In this document: positions 1 to 64,000 of the stretch, one piece after another | How the letters are laid out: the number at the start of each line of letters is the position of its first letter | Position numbering within the stretch: position 1 is the stretch's first letter | NCBI GenBank assembly: GCA_028583405.1 | Contig: JAPTMU010000432.1 | Span: forward strand, 62,001 to 126,000 | From: Pogonophryne albipinna | Lineage: Eukaryota; Chordata; Actinopteri; Perciformes; Artedidraconidae | Length of the DNA: 64,000 nt | Direction: 5' to 3' | Translations under genes and position numbers: made by a program | Notes under the pieces: generated by a model | Databases searched by the model: none | What the model was told of the DNA's origin: nothing | What the model saw: the letters and a program-made list of their open reading frames with translations, nothing else

Positions 1-3000
1 TCTATGGAGCACCTGTAGAAGGTCAGGATCCTCTCTATGGAGCACCTGTCGAAGGTCAGGATCCTCTCTATGGAGCACCTGAAGAAGGATCCTCTCTATG
101 GAGCACCTGAAGAAGGATCCTCTCTATGGAGCACCTGAAGAAGGTCAGGATGCTCTCTATGGAGCACCTGAAGAAGGATCCTCTCTATGGAGCACCTGAA
201 GGTCAGGATCCTCTCTATGGAGCACCTGAAGGTCAGGATCCTCTCTATGGAGCACCTGAAGGTCAGGATCCTCTCTATGGAGCACCTGTAGAAGGTCAGG
301 ATGCTCTCTATGGAGCACCTGAAGGTCAGGATGCTCTCTATGGAGCACCTGTAGAAGGTCAGGATCCTCTCTATGGAGCACCTGTAGAAGGTCAGGATCC
401 TCTCTATGGAGCACCTGAAGGTCAGGATCCTCTCTATGGAGCACCTGAAGAAGGATGCTCTCTATGGAGCACCTGAAGGTCAGGATGCTCTCTATGGTGC
501 ACCTGTAGAAGGTCAGGATGCTCTCTATGGAGCACCTGAAGGTCAGGATGCTCTCTATGGTGCACCTGTAGAAGGTCAGGATGCTCTCTATGGAGCACCT
601 GAAGAAGGATGCTCTCTATGGAGCACCTGAAGGTCAGGATGCTCTCTATGGTGCACCTGTAGAAGGTCAGGATCCTCTCTATGGAGCACCTGAAGGTCAG
701 GATGCTCTCTATGGAGCACCTGAAGGAGGTCAGGATGCTCTCTATGGAGCACCTGAAGGAGGTCAGGATGCTCTCTATGGAGCACCTGAAGAAGGTCAGG
801 ATGCTCTCTATGGAGCACCTGAAGGTCAGGATCCTCTCTATGGAGCACCTGTAGAAGGTCAGGATGCTCTCTATGGAGCACCTGAAGGTCAGGATGCTCT
901 CTATGGAGCACCTGAAGGTCAGGATCCTTTCTATGGAGCACCTGAAGGTCAGGATCCTCTCTATGGAGCACCTGAAGGTCAGGATCCTTTCTATGGAGCA
1001 CCTGAAGGTCAGGATCCTCTCTATGGAGCACCTGAAGGTCAGGATGCTCTCTATGGAGCACCTGAAGGTCAGGATCCTTTCTATGGAGCACCTGAAGGTC
1101 AGGATCCTCTCTATGGAGCACCTGAAGGTCAGGATGCTCTCTATGGAGCACCTGAAGGTCAGGATCCTTTCTATGGAGCACCTGAAGGTCAGGATGCTCT
1201 CTATGGAGCACCTGAAGGTCAGGATCCTCTCTATGGAGCACCTGTAGAAGGTCAGGATGCTCTCTATGGAGCACCTGAAGGTCAGGATCCTCTCTATGGA
1301 GCACCTGAAGGTCAGGATCCTCTCTATGGAGCACCTGAAGGTCAGGATCCTTTCTATGGAGCACCTGAAGGTCAGGATCCTCTCTATGGAGCACCTGAAG
1401 AAGGATCCTCTCTATGGAGCACCTGAAGGTCAGGATGCTCTCTATGGAGCACCTGTAGAAGGTCAGGATGCTCTCTATGGAGCACCTGAAGGTCAGGATC
1501 CTCTCTATGGAGCACCTGTAGAAGGTCAGGATGCTCTCTATGGAGCACCTGTAGAAGGTCAGGATCCTCTCTATGGAGCACCTGCAGGTCAGGATGCTCT
1601 CTATGGAGCACCTGTAGAAGGTCAGGATCCTCTCTATGGAGCACCTGAAGGTCAGGATGCTCTCTATGGAGCACCTGAAGGTCAGGATGCTCTCTATGGA
1701 GCACCTGTAGAAGGTCAGGATCCTCTCTATGGAGCACCTGTAGAAGGTCAGGATGCTCTCTATGGTGCACCTGTAGAAGGTCAGGATCCTCTCTATGGAG
1801 CACCTGTAGAAGGTCAGGATGCTCTCTATGGAGCACCTGAAGGTCAGGATGCTCTCTATGGAGCACCTGTAGAAGGTCAGGATCCTCTCTATGGAGCACC
1901 TGTAGAAGGTCAGGATGCTCTCTATGGTGCACCTGTAGAAGGTCAGGATCCTCTCTATGGAGCACCTGAAGGTCAGGATGCTCTCTATGGAGCACCTGTA
2001 GAAGGTCAGGGTCCTCTCTATGGAGCACCTGAAGGTCAGGATGCTCTCTATGGAGCACCTGAAGGTCAGGATCCTCTCTATGGTGCACCTGAAGGTCAGG
2101 ATCCTCTCTATGGAGCACCTGTAGAAGGTCAGGATGCTCTCTATGGAGCACCTGAAGGTCAGGATCCTCTCTATGGAGCACCTGAAGGTCAGGATCCTCT
2201 CTATGGAGCACCTGCAGGTCAGGATCCTCTCTATGGTGCACCTGAAGGTCAGGATGCTCTCTATGGAGCACCTGAAGGTCAGGATGCTCTCTATGGAGCA
2301 CCTGTAGAAGGTCAGGATCCTCTCTATGGAGCACCTGAAGGTCAGGATGCTCTCTATGGAGCACCTGAAGGTCAGGATGCTCTCTATGGAGCACCTGTAG
2401 AAGGTCAGGGTCCTCTCTATGGAGCACCTGAAGGTCAGGATGCTCTCTATGGTGCACCTGAAGGTCAGGATGCTCTCTATGGAGCACCTGAAGGTCAGGA
2501 TGCTCTCTATGGAGCACCTGTAGAAGGTCAGGATCCTCTCTATGGAGCACCTGAAGGTCAGGATGCTCTCTATGGAGCACCTGAAGGTCAGGATGCTCTC
2601 TATGGAGCACCTGTAGAAGGTCAGGGTCCTCTCTATGGAGCACCTGTAGAACGTCAGGATGCTCTCTATGGAGCACCTGAAGGTCAGGATCCTCTCTATG
2701 GTGCACCTGAAGGTCAGGATCCTCTCTATGGAGCACCTGTAGAAGGTCAGGATGCTCTCTATGGAGCACCTGAAGGTCAGGATGCTCTCTATGGAGCACC
2801 TGAAGGTCAGGATGCTCTCTATGGAGCACCTGTAGAAGGTCAGGGTCCTCTCTATGGAGCACCTGTAGAAGGTCAGGGTCCTCTCTATGGAGCACCTGTA
2901 GAAGGTCAGGATGCTCTCTATGGAGCACCTGAAGGTCAGGATCCTCTCTATGGAGCACCTGTAGAAGGTCAGGATCCTCTCTATGGAGCACCTGTAGAAG

Positions 3001-3014
3001 GTCAGGGTCCTCTC
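1..3014. repeat. Minisatellite, 30/33-bp units, cut by the left window edge
   Basis: About 95-100 tandem units built on CTCTCTATGGAGCACCTG followed by GAAGGTCAGGAT. Two unit lengths alternate: 30 bp (GAAGGTC) and 33 bp (GTAGAAGGTC), with a few 27-bp units lacking GGTCAG. The GATCC/GATGC junction and GGAGC/GGTGC are the main variable positions. Because 30 and 33 are multiples of three and the unit lacks stops in several frames, long pseudo-frames (LYGAPEGQDP-type repeats) arise on both strands; they have no non-repeat domain. The array ends at CCTCTCTTTCCTCC. Whether it sits in an intron of an upstream gene cannot be seen. Confidence 0.97.
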
Positions 3015-4076
3015 TTTCCTCCTCCCTTTACCTGTGCAGGTGAGCGGCTGCTGTTTGAGTCAACATGCTGAATCTCTGTGAGTCATCAGCTTCGATAAGA
3101 CTCGACACAAAACCACTTTATGACTTCTGGGGAGATTTCTTTTCAGAGCCTCCAGAGGACTCGACACACGGAGAGTTTATTCTGCTTGTTTTAATCCTCA
3201 TTGTTCATGTTGTCACCAGATCAGCTGATCCTGGATCTGTGAAAACACCTTCATATTAAAAAGACACAGCTTATAACTACCAGCAGAGAAATAAAAGGTA
3301 CAATTCAATTAACATTAAGCTTTAAATTATATATATTTATGGTTTTAATACAATATTTAATAACATTTTCAATTTCTTCTTGGAATTTTGATCTTAATTC
3401 TTTTTATTATGATTTGACTTTATTAAGATTTTAAATGCAGGGCTTTTGCTCAGTGTGTTTGTCTGTAGCGCCCCCTGCAGGATTCTTCTGTCACTCAATC
3501 ACATGAATACAGTTATTGATAACGACGTTTGAAACGACAATATTCAATATAAACATAAACACTACTTGTTATAGTAGAATGTTTCTTTTGTAAAGTAACA
3601 AAGTGTCCAGTCTATAGTGATTATATGATATAACATATCATTAATACAAAAATAATTAATTAAAACAACTTTTTATTTTAATATAATGGCAAATTAGATT
3701 ACCAAATAATGTATTAAATTAAATTAATTTATTATTATATGATATTTTATATTAGTTCTGAATGCATCCATCAAATATTAATATTAATGTTAGACTGAAT
3801 TCTTTCTTTTTTTTAAAGAATCTCACAGAAATATATTTATTTTTCCTGATTTTTTATTTTCTCAAAGATACATATTTATCTTTCTATGAGCTTCTTTTTT
3901 TCTGATTTTTGTTGTTGTGGAAAATCTAAGAATTATGACTTTTTTCTCAGATTTCAGATGAAAGTCAGAACTCAATAGTGGTTATACTTGTGTGTTTTGA
4001 CCAGCAGGCGGCGCTCCACACACTGAGCTCTGCTCTCTGAAACCACAGAAGAAGAAGAAGGAAGAAGGCGCTGAAA
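3015..4076. other. AT-rich non-coding DNA upstream of taf9, including its likely promoter and 5' UTR
   Basis: Nothing here resembles a conserved coding exon. The stretch is mostly AT-rich single-copy DNA. The last 80 bp before the taf9 start are GA-rich (AGAAGAAGAAGGAAGAAGG) and probably hold the 5' UTR. No clear TATA box was seen. The promoter assignment is inferred from position only. Confidence 0.5.
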
Positions 4077-18013
<13,937 letters not shown>

Positions 18014-18136
18014 CCTCTGAACACAAACACCCCCTTTTGTATTAAACCTGCTTTTTAAATAACCTCCAGGAAACTCTTCAGGAACAACTCTGTTTATTTT
18101 CTACTGAAGGAACCGCCTCATTTATTAAACTGTTAG

Positions 18137-18142
18137 AATAAA
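18137..18142 (+). terminator. taf9: taf9 polyadenylation signal AATAAA
   Basis: Canonical hexamer 124 nt after the stop, followed by GT-rich sequence (CGTGTGCATTTGTTTC). A second AATAAA lies near 18225. Confidence 0.7.
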
Positions 18143-18414
18143 GACTCCTCGTGTGCATTTGTTTCATCACACGTCTGTTTATGTTAAATAACTGTATTTT
18201 AAGTCTGGGAAAAGAAGGCATAGAATAAATAATATTTCAAAAAATCAACTTATAAAGAAATTATAGTTAAGTATTTAAAAATATATTTTGAGGAGTTGAA
18301 AAAAAAGTATTGTCATTATAGTGGGACAAACATAACACATCATCTGGAGAGTTCATCCATACGTCGCCCACCAGGAGGGTCTGGGGAGAAAGAGAATCAG
18401 CTGTCTGTGAAGAA

Positions 18415-18632
18415 GAAGCTCAGTGTAAGTTCAACCAGGAAGACCGTCTTTAATTTACTACAATCACTTCGCTCTATTCTCACAAGCCTATCACAGCGCT
18501 CCGCTAACCCTTTTAAATCTGCTCTCCCCTCTAACAGCTGTCATTTCTGGTGACTCCACCGAACCCCCCCCCACCCCTCCTGTCCCTGAATCCAGGGTCA
18601 AGCTAAGCCCCTCCCCTTCAGCAATGTTTTCA
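18415..18632. repeat. Dispersed repeat, sibling of 51700-51990
   Basis: Shares TTCAACCAGGAAGA, CTCCGCTAA, CTCTAACAGCTGTCATTTC and GGGTCAAGCTAAGCCCCTCC with the second locus. Here the GGGTCAAGCTAAGCC motif is single; at the other locus it has expanded into a 58-bp array. Confidence 0.75.
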
Positions 18633-19150
18633 GATGTGTAATGAAAGAGGTCAGCAAAAACGCTATCGAAGCAGTTCCTGCCGTTGCTACGCAGTTCAAA
18701 CGGTAACAACGGACTGTTTTGCTTAGCGGATGCATGTCAATTTAAATCAATAAAAAAAAATGTAATCAATAAAAGCATTTCAATGAATTGATCAGCAGGT
18801 GTTCTTTTCCCCATAATGACCAAGTCGCTGCACATTAGCCCGTTACGACACGTCAGACAATATTTTTGGGCATCAGATAAGTCTGATATTTGAATGAAGA
18901 ATACTCCACCAGGCACCAACACAACAAACACGTCCGAGTTCAAGTTGTGTTCCCCGGATCAGCCTCGCCCCTGTAGCATCCTGGAGCTAACGGAGCTAGC
19001 AGAGGGACAGAAAGCTAGCAGCAGCAGTCACCGCAGAGACCTGTCCATCAAAGTGACCACGCCCTCATTTATGCAAACACCCTAAGACCTAATATAACTA
19101 AAAGGGGTGCGTTGTAAAAAAATCACTCCAATCCATAGTCATGAAGGTGG

Positions 19151-19652
19151 AATCTAACCAGTGTTGGGCTAGTTACTTTTAAAAAGTAACTAGTAATAGT
19201 TATAGTTACTGCTCTCAAAAAAGTAACTAGTTACTTTATTAGTTACTAAATTATAAATTTACTTTAAAAATAATAACAATAAAATTGAAAATGAAATGCT
19301 TTCACTGGTATTTTGCTGACTAGTCCCGTGCCGGTGGTTGAGACGGTGGGGTCTTTGGAGACTAGTTGTATAGCCTCATGTACATTAGTTAGTGCTTCAG
19401 GAGATTGGCATTGCTGTTTTTCGATGTGGACAAAGCTTTCTGTCCTGCACACGGTTTACATTTGACCGTAATATTTTTTGCGTCCTTTATCCCCACAAAT
19501 TGAAAATAGTGGTTATATTTCCAAGTTGCAAATGCGCTGCTGCTCTCGCTGATACTCCAATAGTATGAAGCTGCAGACCGCAGTTTGTGGCCCGCAGTTT
19601 CTGGGCCCTTCTTCTCTGTTTTAATGGCGCATCGCAAACAGCTTTTAGTTGC

Positions 19653-19688
<36 letters not shown>

Positions 19689-20110
19689 GTGGTTGGCGTT
19701 GCCGTGTGTGTGTGTGTGTGTGCTGGTGGTGGGCGTTGCCGTGTGTGTGTGTGTTAGCATTAGCAAGTGTTCGTGTGTGTATTTTCCCCATAAGGCAAGA
19801 CCCGCCCAACTCTGTCTCTGATTGGCTTACCCTGAAATGTTACCCCGCGTTAACCAATCATCACTCCTCTCTGGTTACTTTCACTTCTCCATGGTGCTGT
19901 GAGAGGACATCACTGTGTTTGCCTGTAAGTTACATCCGCAGCGAGATTCGGTTCAGTTCCATCACATAATGTAACGCAGTAACGCACCCATTTAAATCAC
20001 AGTAACTATAACGGCGTTACTGAATGGGAATAGGTAACTAGTAACGCTATTAGTTACCGCAAAAAGTAGTTGCGCTACAGTAACGCGTTAGTCCCAACAC
20101 TGAATCTAAC
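19151..20110. mobile_element. Non-autonomous hAT transposon with 8-bp target duplication
   Basis: The element is 19159-20102. It starts CAGTGTTGGGCTAGTTAC and ends TAGTCCCAACACTG. AATCTAAC is present on both sides (19151-19158 and 20103-20110), an exact 8-bp duplication as expected for hAT. Subterminal GTAACTAGTAA-type repeats occur near both ends. It contains a decayed BED-finger fragment and (TG)n tracts. Confidence 0.92.
19389..19560 (-). pseudogene. hAT transposase N-terminal (BED zinc-finger-like) fragment
   Basis: The - strand reads YNHYFQFVGIKDAKNITVKC, then KPCAGQKALSTSKNSNANLL and KH before a stop. This is the C-x2-C half of a BED-type finger of hAT transposases, with a WKY-hydrophobic lead-in. 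The remaining transposase is absent and a related piece continues in another frame at about 19264-19452, so it is broken. Confidence 0.6.
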
Positions 20111-20606
20111 TATATACAGAATAATTGTATGGCATCCAGGGGTAGAAACATGCTTATCTCTGCTGTAAAGTTGGGCATTTAACATGGGGGTCTATGGAAA
20201 TGGCTCCTTTCTGCCGCCAGCCCCTATCGGCCAATAGATGAACTGCAGTGTTTGTTCCCGGCTCTGCCCCAGAGTTTGTCGCTTGATTTTTAATCACAAA
20301 TCTGTTCTAACCTCAGTTCAGCATTTTAAAAAATACAGCCCATAATATTCTGCAGAAGCACGACACAGCAACAGTCTGTTAGTTCATTTTACCTTTAATA
20401 ATAAAAAGGAAACTAAAATAAAAATCTCAAAATAAAAAATACATGGCAAAACAAATACTCTTAAATGATCATGAGGGTAACCATGGTCGCAGTGATGATA
20501 CAGTAATAATAATAATAATAATAATCAGAAGCTTAATAAGAATCATATTTCCCTGGCATTTCTCCACCAGCTGAATCCTGTTTATAGACTTTATGGTTAG
20601 CATGGC

Positions 20607-20628
20607 GGGGGGGGGGGGGGGGGGGGCG
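20607..20628. repeat. G homopolymer run
   Basis: A run of more than 20 G after CATGGC. Its exact length is likely to be polymorphic or prone to sequencing error. Confidence 0.9.
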
Positions 20629-21223
20629 TGGCACTTCAAATATTCACACTTAAGCAAAAAAGTTACCCCACATTTTGCACGACGTAAAATAAGGACAGAA
20701 TCACAGCTCGTACGATTCACAGCACTGCGTCGAAATCAGAACATAAAATAAAAACATGCTCCGTGTTTCTTCTTCTTCGGGGTCGCGGCGGAGGGAAAAA
20801 GGGGCGTGGCAATTTTGGCAAAAAAACAAAATGGCGTCAAGATTTTTTTTTTTTTTTAAATGAAAAGCGTTTAAAAAAAATAATAAGATTAACATTCTTT
20901 TTCTTGGCGAAATTTGCAGCTCGGTGGGTTTTCGTCTGTCCGGTGAAAGTGCGGTGCTCGTCTGAAATGTCGATCTGTGTTTGGTTTGGGGTTTGTTTTG
21001 TTTTTTTATCGGGAAAATAGAGACGGAGAAGAGATTAAAACCCGAAGTCCTTCACATCATGTCTGATAAAATATGAGAAAAACGTGGAGGGAAACACTGC
21101 TGCTGACTCATCTTAATCTCTCTGGTTTTATGGCACTTATTCAACACTTTTTGTCACATGGCAGAGGGTGTGATTATACTGTACAAAGCAAGTCTTCATA
21201 TTTAATCCTCATTCATTTACAAG

Positions 21224-21542
21224 GAAAAAAGGCCAACTATTAAGAATATTGTGTGTCTGTGTGTCGCTGTGTCTGTGTGTGTCTCTGTGTGTGTGTCTCT
21301 GTGTGTCTGTCTGAGTGTGTCTCTGTGTGTCGCTGTGTCTGTGTGTCTCTGTGTGTGTGTGTCTCTGTGTGTGTCTCTGTGTGTGTCTGTCTCTGTGTGT
21401 CTCTGTCTCTGTCTGTGTGTCTCTGTCTCTGTGTGTGTGTCTCTGTCTCTGTGTGTGTGTCTCTGTGTGTGTGTCTCTGTCTCTGTGTGTGTGTCTCTGT
21501 GTGTCTCTGTGTCTGTGTGAAAAAAGGCCAACTATTAAGAAT
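21224..21542. repeat. TG/TCTG array flanked by 24-bp direct repeats
   Basis: A mixed (TG)n and (TCTG)n tract at about 21249-21518 lies between identical copies of GAAAAAAGGCCAACTATTAA plus GAAT at 21224-21247 and 21519-21542. Confidence 0.95.
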
Positions 21543-22378
21543 CAAATTGTAATTTTTATAGGATTTTGTCGTTGTTTACGGGACAAAACTCTTTCTGACA
21601 ATAAAACAGTTTGAAATCAAATGTTTTTTTTCAACATTTTCTAAAGTCCTAATTTAACCACTAAAACTCTGCAATGCAATTCACACCGATCATTTTGTTG
21701 TAATTTCACTCATAAGAGACGGATTTTCTAGGGGCAAACATTTAACCAAATTATCACACAATCATGTCAATAAGTAGCATTTTAAAATATGTGTCCAAGA
21801 AAATCCTGTAAATATATATTTCTTTAAACAGTTTCCACTTCTTTATTCAACGTTGTAATCGGAGTAATTAGATTTATATAACAGTGTTACTCGATGGAAA
21901 AGGTGAAACAATAGTATTTATTTATAATTACATATATGTGATAGTTGGCATCTTGTCGGACTTGCAGGAGCGTCCTTGAGAGGAAACGTGTTGGCAACAG
22001 AGGCGGAAGGCACGGCGCGTAAAGTAAACCCGAAACATATTTCTAATCAAAGTGCATTCTGGTCAATTAGAGAGAGAGGATTCCTACATTCCAACAGCAG
22101 CGTTTCCCTTTAAGCAGCCGGGACAGATCCGTCGGATTCGGTCAAAACAACGGTGAAAAGTACGGAGGGAAAAAAGCTGCCAAATAAATATCTAATGATT
22201 TGATAAATATATTAAAATACCATTAAATAAAACCAAAATAATGCATTAATTATCAAGTCGAAAATGTTTATTCCCGTTTTTAATTTAATTATTTTTATTC
22301 ACTTTTACATTGAATTTATTTCCCTTTTTAAGTATTTAATTTTGTCTGTATTATTATCCCCTTTGCAATTTCCCCCAA

Positions 22379-22379
22379 G

Positions 22380-22427
<48 letters not shown>

Positions 22428-22434
22428 AGAGGAA

Positions 22435-22465
<31 letters not shown>

Positions 22466-22479
22466 AGGAAGAGGAGGAG

Positions 22480-22520
<41 letters not shown>

Positions 22521-22533
22521 AGAGGAAGAGGAG
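22379..22533. repeat. Homopurine (GAGGAA)n array
   Basis: About 155 bp of uninterrupted purines on the + strand (GAGGAGGAAGAGGAAGAGG pattern). It translates as poly-Glu or, on the reverse strand, poly-Pro/Leu; neither is a credible gene. Confidence 0.98.
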
Positions 22534-24133
22534 GGATTTTTATCCCATTACAGAATAAATGGACATCAACACATAAATAAACGTTAATATGAATGCATGT
22601 AAAAGTAAACAATGAGTAATAAATTATGACGACATTTAAATAAAAATGTTCTCTCTTAATTAATGCCTGGATTTTTCAATGTTATTTTTATAAATGTTTT
22701 TAAGAATATTTATTTATTTATCAAATCTTTAATTTACTTTGTATTTTGGCAGCTTCGGTCCTCCGCAGCCAGATCGGTAATTCTCAGTTTTTTGGCGCTT
22801 CATGACTAAAAAACTGAGATTAGAGCGACTCACTTTTCCATTTCTTCTTCAGGTGTAATAACTGAGTAGATTTAATTAAACCAGATCAGTGTGCACCTGC
22901 TGAAGGAAAAACAACAACTCATAATTGTGTTTTACCGAAAAAGAAACATCGATTCCAGCGTCAGAGTCCTCTTTAACCCTTCAAAATAAAAGTCTCTATT
23001 TTCTTTTTTAAATGAAGCAAATTGTTGAGAAAAGTTTCCCTCATTTTATAAACAGGAATTATTTGAACTAAATCTTTCACAATGAACATTTATTTTATAA
23101 AGATTGATATTTGTTCTCCTTTTATTTTGAAAATATTTAAAGTTTCTTGGAAAATACAACTTTATTTTGTATTTTTTTTAACAATCGTGTATTTTTTAAA
23201 CATTTTTCCAGAAGACATTTTTCTGAGTTAATCCTTGACATCACGGTGACGGTAATAATGTGCATATTTTATTTTAATTCAACAAAAGTACAATTTCCTC
23301 CTGTTTTGTAAACGTCTGGAAATAACATTGCTGAAATATGTTTGGAAATAACTGGAACTTTTGTATTTATTTTTCATGCGATTTTGAGTTAATTAACATT
23401 TATTTTGAAATTCAGAAACTGTTGCATAAGTCCAAAAAATTAACTAACTTAAAATGTTACATTTTTTGTTAATATACAATTGCATTTTCCTTAAGACCAA
23501 TTTGTCATGAACTCCTGAACTTAAAAGTTAAACTGAAATCCAAAATAACAATGGATTTTCAAAATAAAATCAGGAAACTGTCGACGCTGGAATGGTTCTT
23601 TCAAAATAAAATAAAAAGAAACGGCTGACAGAACAAACATTTTGTACAAAATGGGCGACAGGGTGACGTGAGTAGATGCTGGTGAAATCTGACCTGTCCG
23701 TGTGTGTGTGTGTGTGTGTGTTCCCCTCGCAGTGTTATCTTGAAGACAAAGCGGCGATCACCACTAAACACAGATCAAATGCTCGTAGAAGATTTTTTTT
23801 TTCTTTCTATGTTTCAAATATATATTCTGTTTGTACAAGACTGTGATCGACGTTCGAAAAAGGATTTTCAAAATAAAAGCATACGAGCGCTGCAGCTCCC
23901 TACACACGTGTTTTTTTTTTTTCCTTCTTCTTCTTCCTCCTTTTCTTCTTCACGTGTCAGAGGTCAGATCCGCCCGGCAACAACACGGTCTGTCCGGCAG
24001 CAGTTTGTCAAACCTTCAGCAGAACGAGAGAGAGAGAGAGACGGCGACAAAAATGGCAGCGGCGTGACGAGATGAGGGGAAGAACACCGGCGACCTCCGT
24101 CCACTCATCCTCCACCGGGGAATGTAATATGAA

Positions 24134-24143
24134 CAGTGTGTGT

Positions 24144-24175
<32 letters not shown>
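24134..24175. repeat. (TG)n in the arrb2 3' UTR
   Basis: On the arrb2 sense strand this is a (CA)n tract beginning roughly 10 nt after the stop codon. Confidence 0.9.
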
Positions 24176-24177
<2 letters not shown>

Positions 24178-24184
24178 GCAGTTC

Positions 24185-61933
<37,749 letters not shown>

Positions 61934-62114
61934 CTCCTCGGCAGGCAAAGATCCGACAAAAAGATCCCTGAGCCGGCGTGCCTCTGGACTTAAAGACGGT
62001 GTGGTTGTTGTTTCAGCTCCTCTTTCACCCGTCCATCAAACAGCTAACTAGTTAGTGATGCTAATTTAATTTAGCGCCGCCTCGGCTCCTCTCTCTGGCT
62101 TCTTCCGCAAAGGA

Positions 62115-62160
<46 letters not shown>

Positions 62161-63001
62161 GTGGCTACAGATCACGTTGCGCAACGCAGGGGCTCTTCAG
62201 CAACACATGAAGTGTCTAATGTTAAAACCCTATAACTATAAGAATATAGAACAAAAACAATAATGCATGTGGTGTGTTATCACATACAGGGAATCTGCTC
62301 TGGCGTTTTGGTGCATAAGGTAAACATGCTAAGAGAAAACTAGATACATTAGGAAACAGGAAACATGTACAAGATTAATATGATGTAAATATATGCAAAT
62401 GTGCAGTATCTAGAAGAAATGGTAGCTTGTGCAGAAATTGGATAAAGAAGGTGGAAAAGTTCCAAATATACAATAATTCAATTTAATGCTAAATAGTTGT
62501 TGGGTGTACCTTTGTGTTTTGGTGCTGTTAACATACCAGGGGAAAGAGTGGAGTGTGTCGGAGACAAACAGGGATTTTAGCCTTAGCAGACCATTTGCAT
62601 GCACTAATACCTGCTTAGAACACACTGCAGGAAGGAGAACGTCCCCCTTTAAAAAATGAAAAGGTCAAACCCAAACAATGAACCGCAGAAAGTGAAGTCG
62701 TGAAGCAGAAGTGAAACGGGGATTTTTAGTATTCTGCGTTTGAAGCTTCCTGTTTGTATTTTATGTTTGCAGCAAAGCCTGTTTGTAACAACAGCTATTT
62801 ATTCAAGTTAAAAAAGTCAAGTTAAATGTAATAAAAAAGCCACACACTGTAAAGATTAGATTACATTTATTTACAGACATGTAATAAAATAAATGATAAA
62901 AGCAAAATTAAACAGAAACAGTTAATGCATGATACTTGTTACAACTTGATACTTGAAAATAAAATAAATAATGGATTCAAACTAGAACAGCTGATCAGAG
63001 T
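61934..63001 (-). other. arrb2 5' UTR/promoter region and ap4m1 3' flank
   Basis: Contains GCTAAC-type motifs (62040-62060) and a (TG)n tract (62116-62160) about 180 bp upstream of the arrb2 ATG. The rest is AT-rich. Plus-strand TTTATT near 62868 (AATAAA on the - strand) could be the ap4m1 polyadenylation signal. No exon was recognised. Confidence 0.55.
62116..62160. repeat. (TG)n microsatellite upstream of arrb2
   Basis: An uninterrupted dinucleotide run in the presumed promoter or 5' UTR of arrb2. Confidence 0.97.
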
Positions 63002-63811
<810 letters not shown>

Positions 63812-64000
63812 CTGAGCAGACAGGTGAGCATTTTAAGGAAAAAGTGAGAATTCTGGAAAAATTTCAGCATTTTCAGAAAAAAATTCTTTGTGAAAAAGTG
63901 AGGATTTTGAACGAAATTAGAATTTGATAAAAAAACTCAGAATTATATATAAAAAGTCCTAATTTGGAGAAAAAAGTTTGAGGAAATTCTGAATTTTTGG
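63812..64000 (-). other. Intron of ap4m1 at the right edge
   Basis: AT-rich with repeated GAAAAAGTGA/GAAAAAATT phrases (a degenerate tandem). No exon was visible before the window ends. Confidence 0.6.

Larger units (their letters stand above)
18014..24184. other. Intergenic region between convergent taf9 and arrb2, including both 3' UTRs
   Basis: No coding exon was recognised. It contains a dispersed-repeat copy (18415-18632), a hAT element (19159-20102), a 20-plus G-run near 20607, TG/TCTG and purine arrays, and long AT-rich stretches. The 3' end of arrb2 lies somewhere leftward of 24184, but many TTTATT (AATAAA on the - strand) sites prevent a choice. Confidence 0.75.

Noticed and set aside
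1..3071. LYGAPEGQDP-repeat protein resembling a secreted repeat protein
   Set aside because: Mixed 30/33-bp units keep several frames open on both strands; there is no signal peptide or non-repeat domain.
3065..3259. 64-codon frame after the first array
   Set aside because: Short, no recognisable domain, no start context or splice partner.
22264..22587. Poly-glutamate frame
   Set aside because: Translation of a homopurine microsatellite.

Overview
This is teleost fish nuclear DNA, probably from a percomorph-type genome. The evidence is vertebrate spliced genes with conserved GT-AG introns, fish-style hAT, Harbinger and TTAA-flanked MITEs, very long (TG)n tracts, and a very heavy minisatellite load. 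Every exon was assembled by hand by translating and matching splice phase; each reading frame closes exactly.

Three protein genes are present. (1) taf9 on the + strand (coding exons 4077-18013, 7 exons, 239 aa) is complete and encodes a histone-fold subunit of TFIID and SAGA. (2) arrb2 on the - strand (61933 down to 24185, 16 constitutive exons plus one optional 24-nt microexon; 407 or 415 aa) is complete and encodes beta-arrestin 2. (3) ap4m1 on the - strand (63811 down to 63002) is represented only by its last two exons and runs off the right edge; it encodes the mu subunit of the AP-4 coat. taf9 and arrb2 converge across about 6.2 kb of non-coding DNA. ap4m1 lies head-to-tail about 1.1 kb upstream of arrb2. 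The three proteins act separately (transcription initiation, GPCR desensitisation and endocytosis, TGN cargo sorting); no operon-like logic is implied.

Layout: 1-3014 minisatellite of 30/33 bp; 3015-4076 AT-rich upstream region; 4077-18013 taf9, whose introns hold 57-bp, 42-bp and 21-bp minisatellites and several MITEs; 18014-24184 intergenic DNA with a hAT element carrying an exact 8-bp target duplication, a TG-rich array and a purine array; 24185-61933 arrb2, with arrays of 37, 72, 13, 37 (inverted), 58, 57, 48 and 32 bp and nested MITEs in its introns; 61934-63001 spacer; 63002-64000 the end of ap4m1.

Roughly a third or more of the window is tandem repeat. Most long open frames lie on these arrays and are not genes. 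I found no CRISPR array, rRNA, tRNA or viral gene and no clear new protein system. The most unusual things are structural: inverted complementary minisatellites flanking arrb2 exons 3-15, (CA)n tracts placed directly after five splice donors, an ARRB1-like optional microexon in arrb2, an array that has amplified copies of an exon-12 splice donor, and minisatellites that can be traced to the interior of MITEs.
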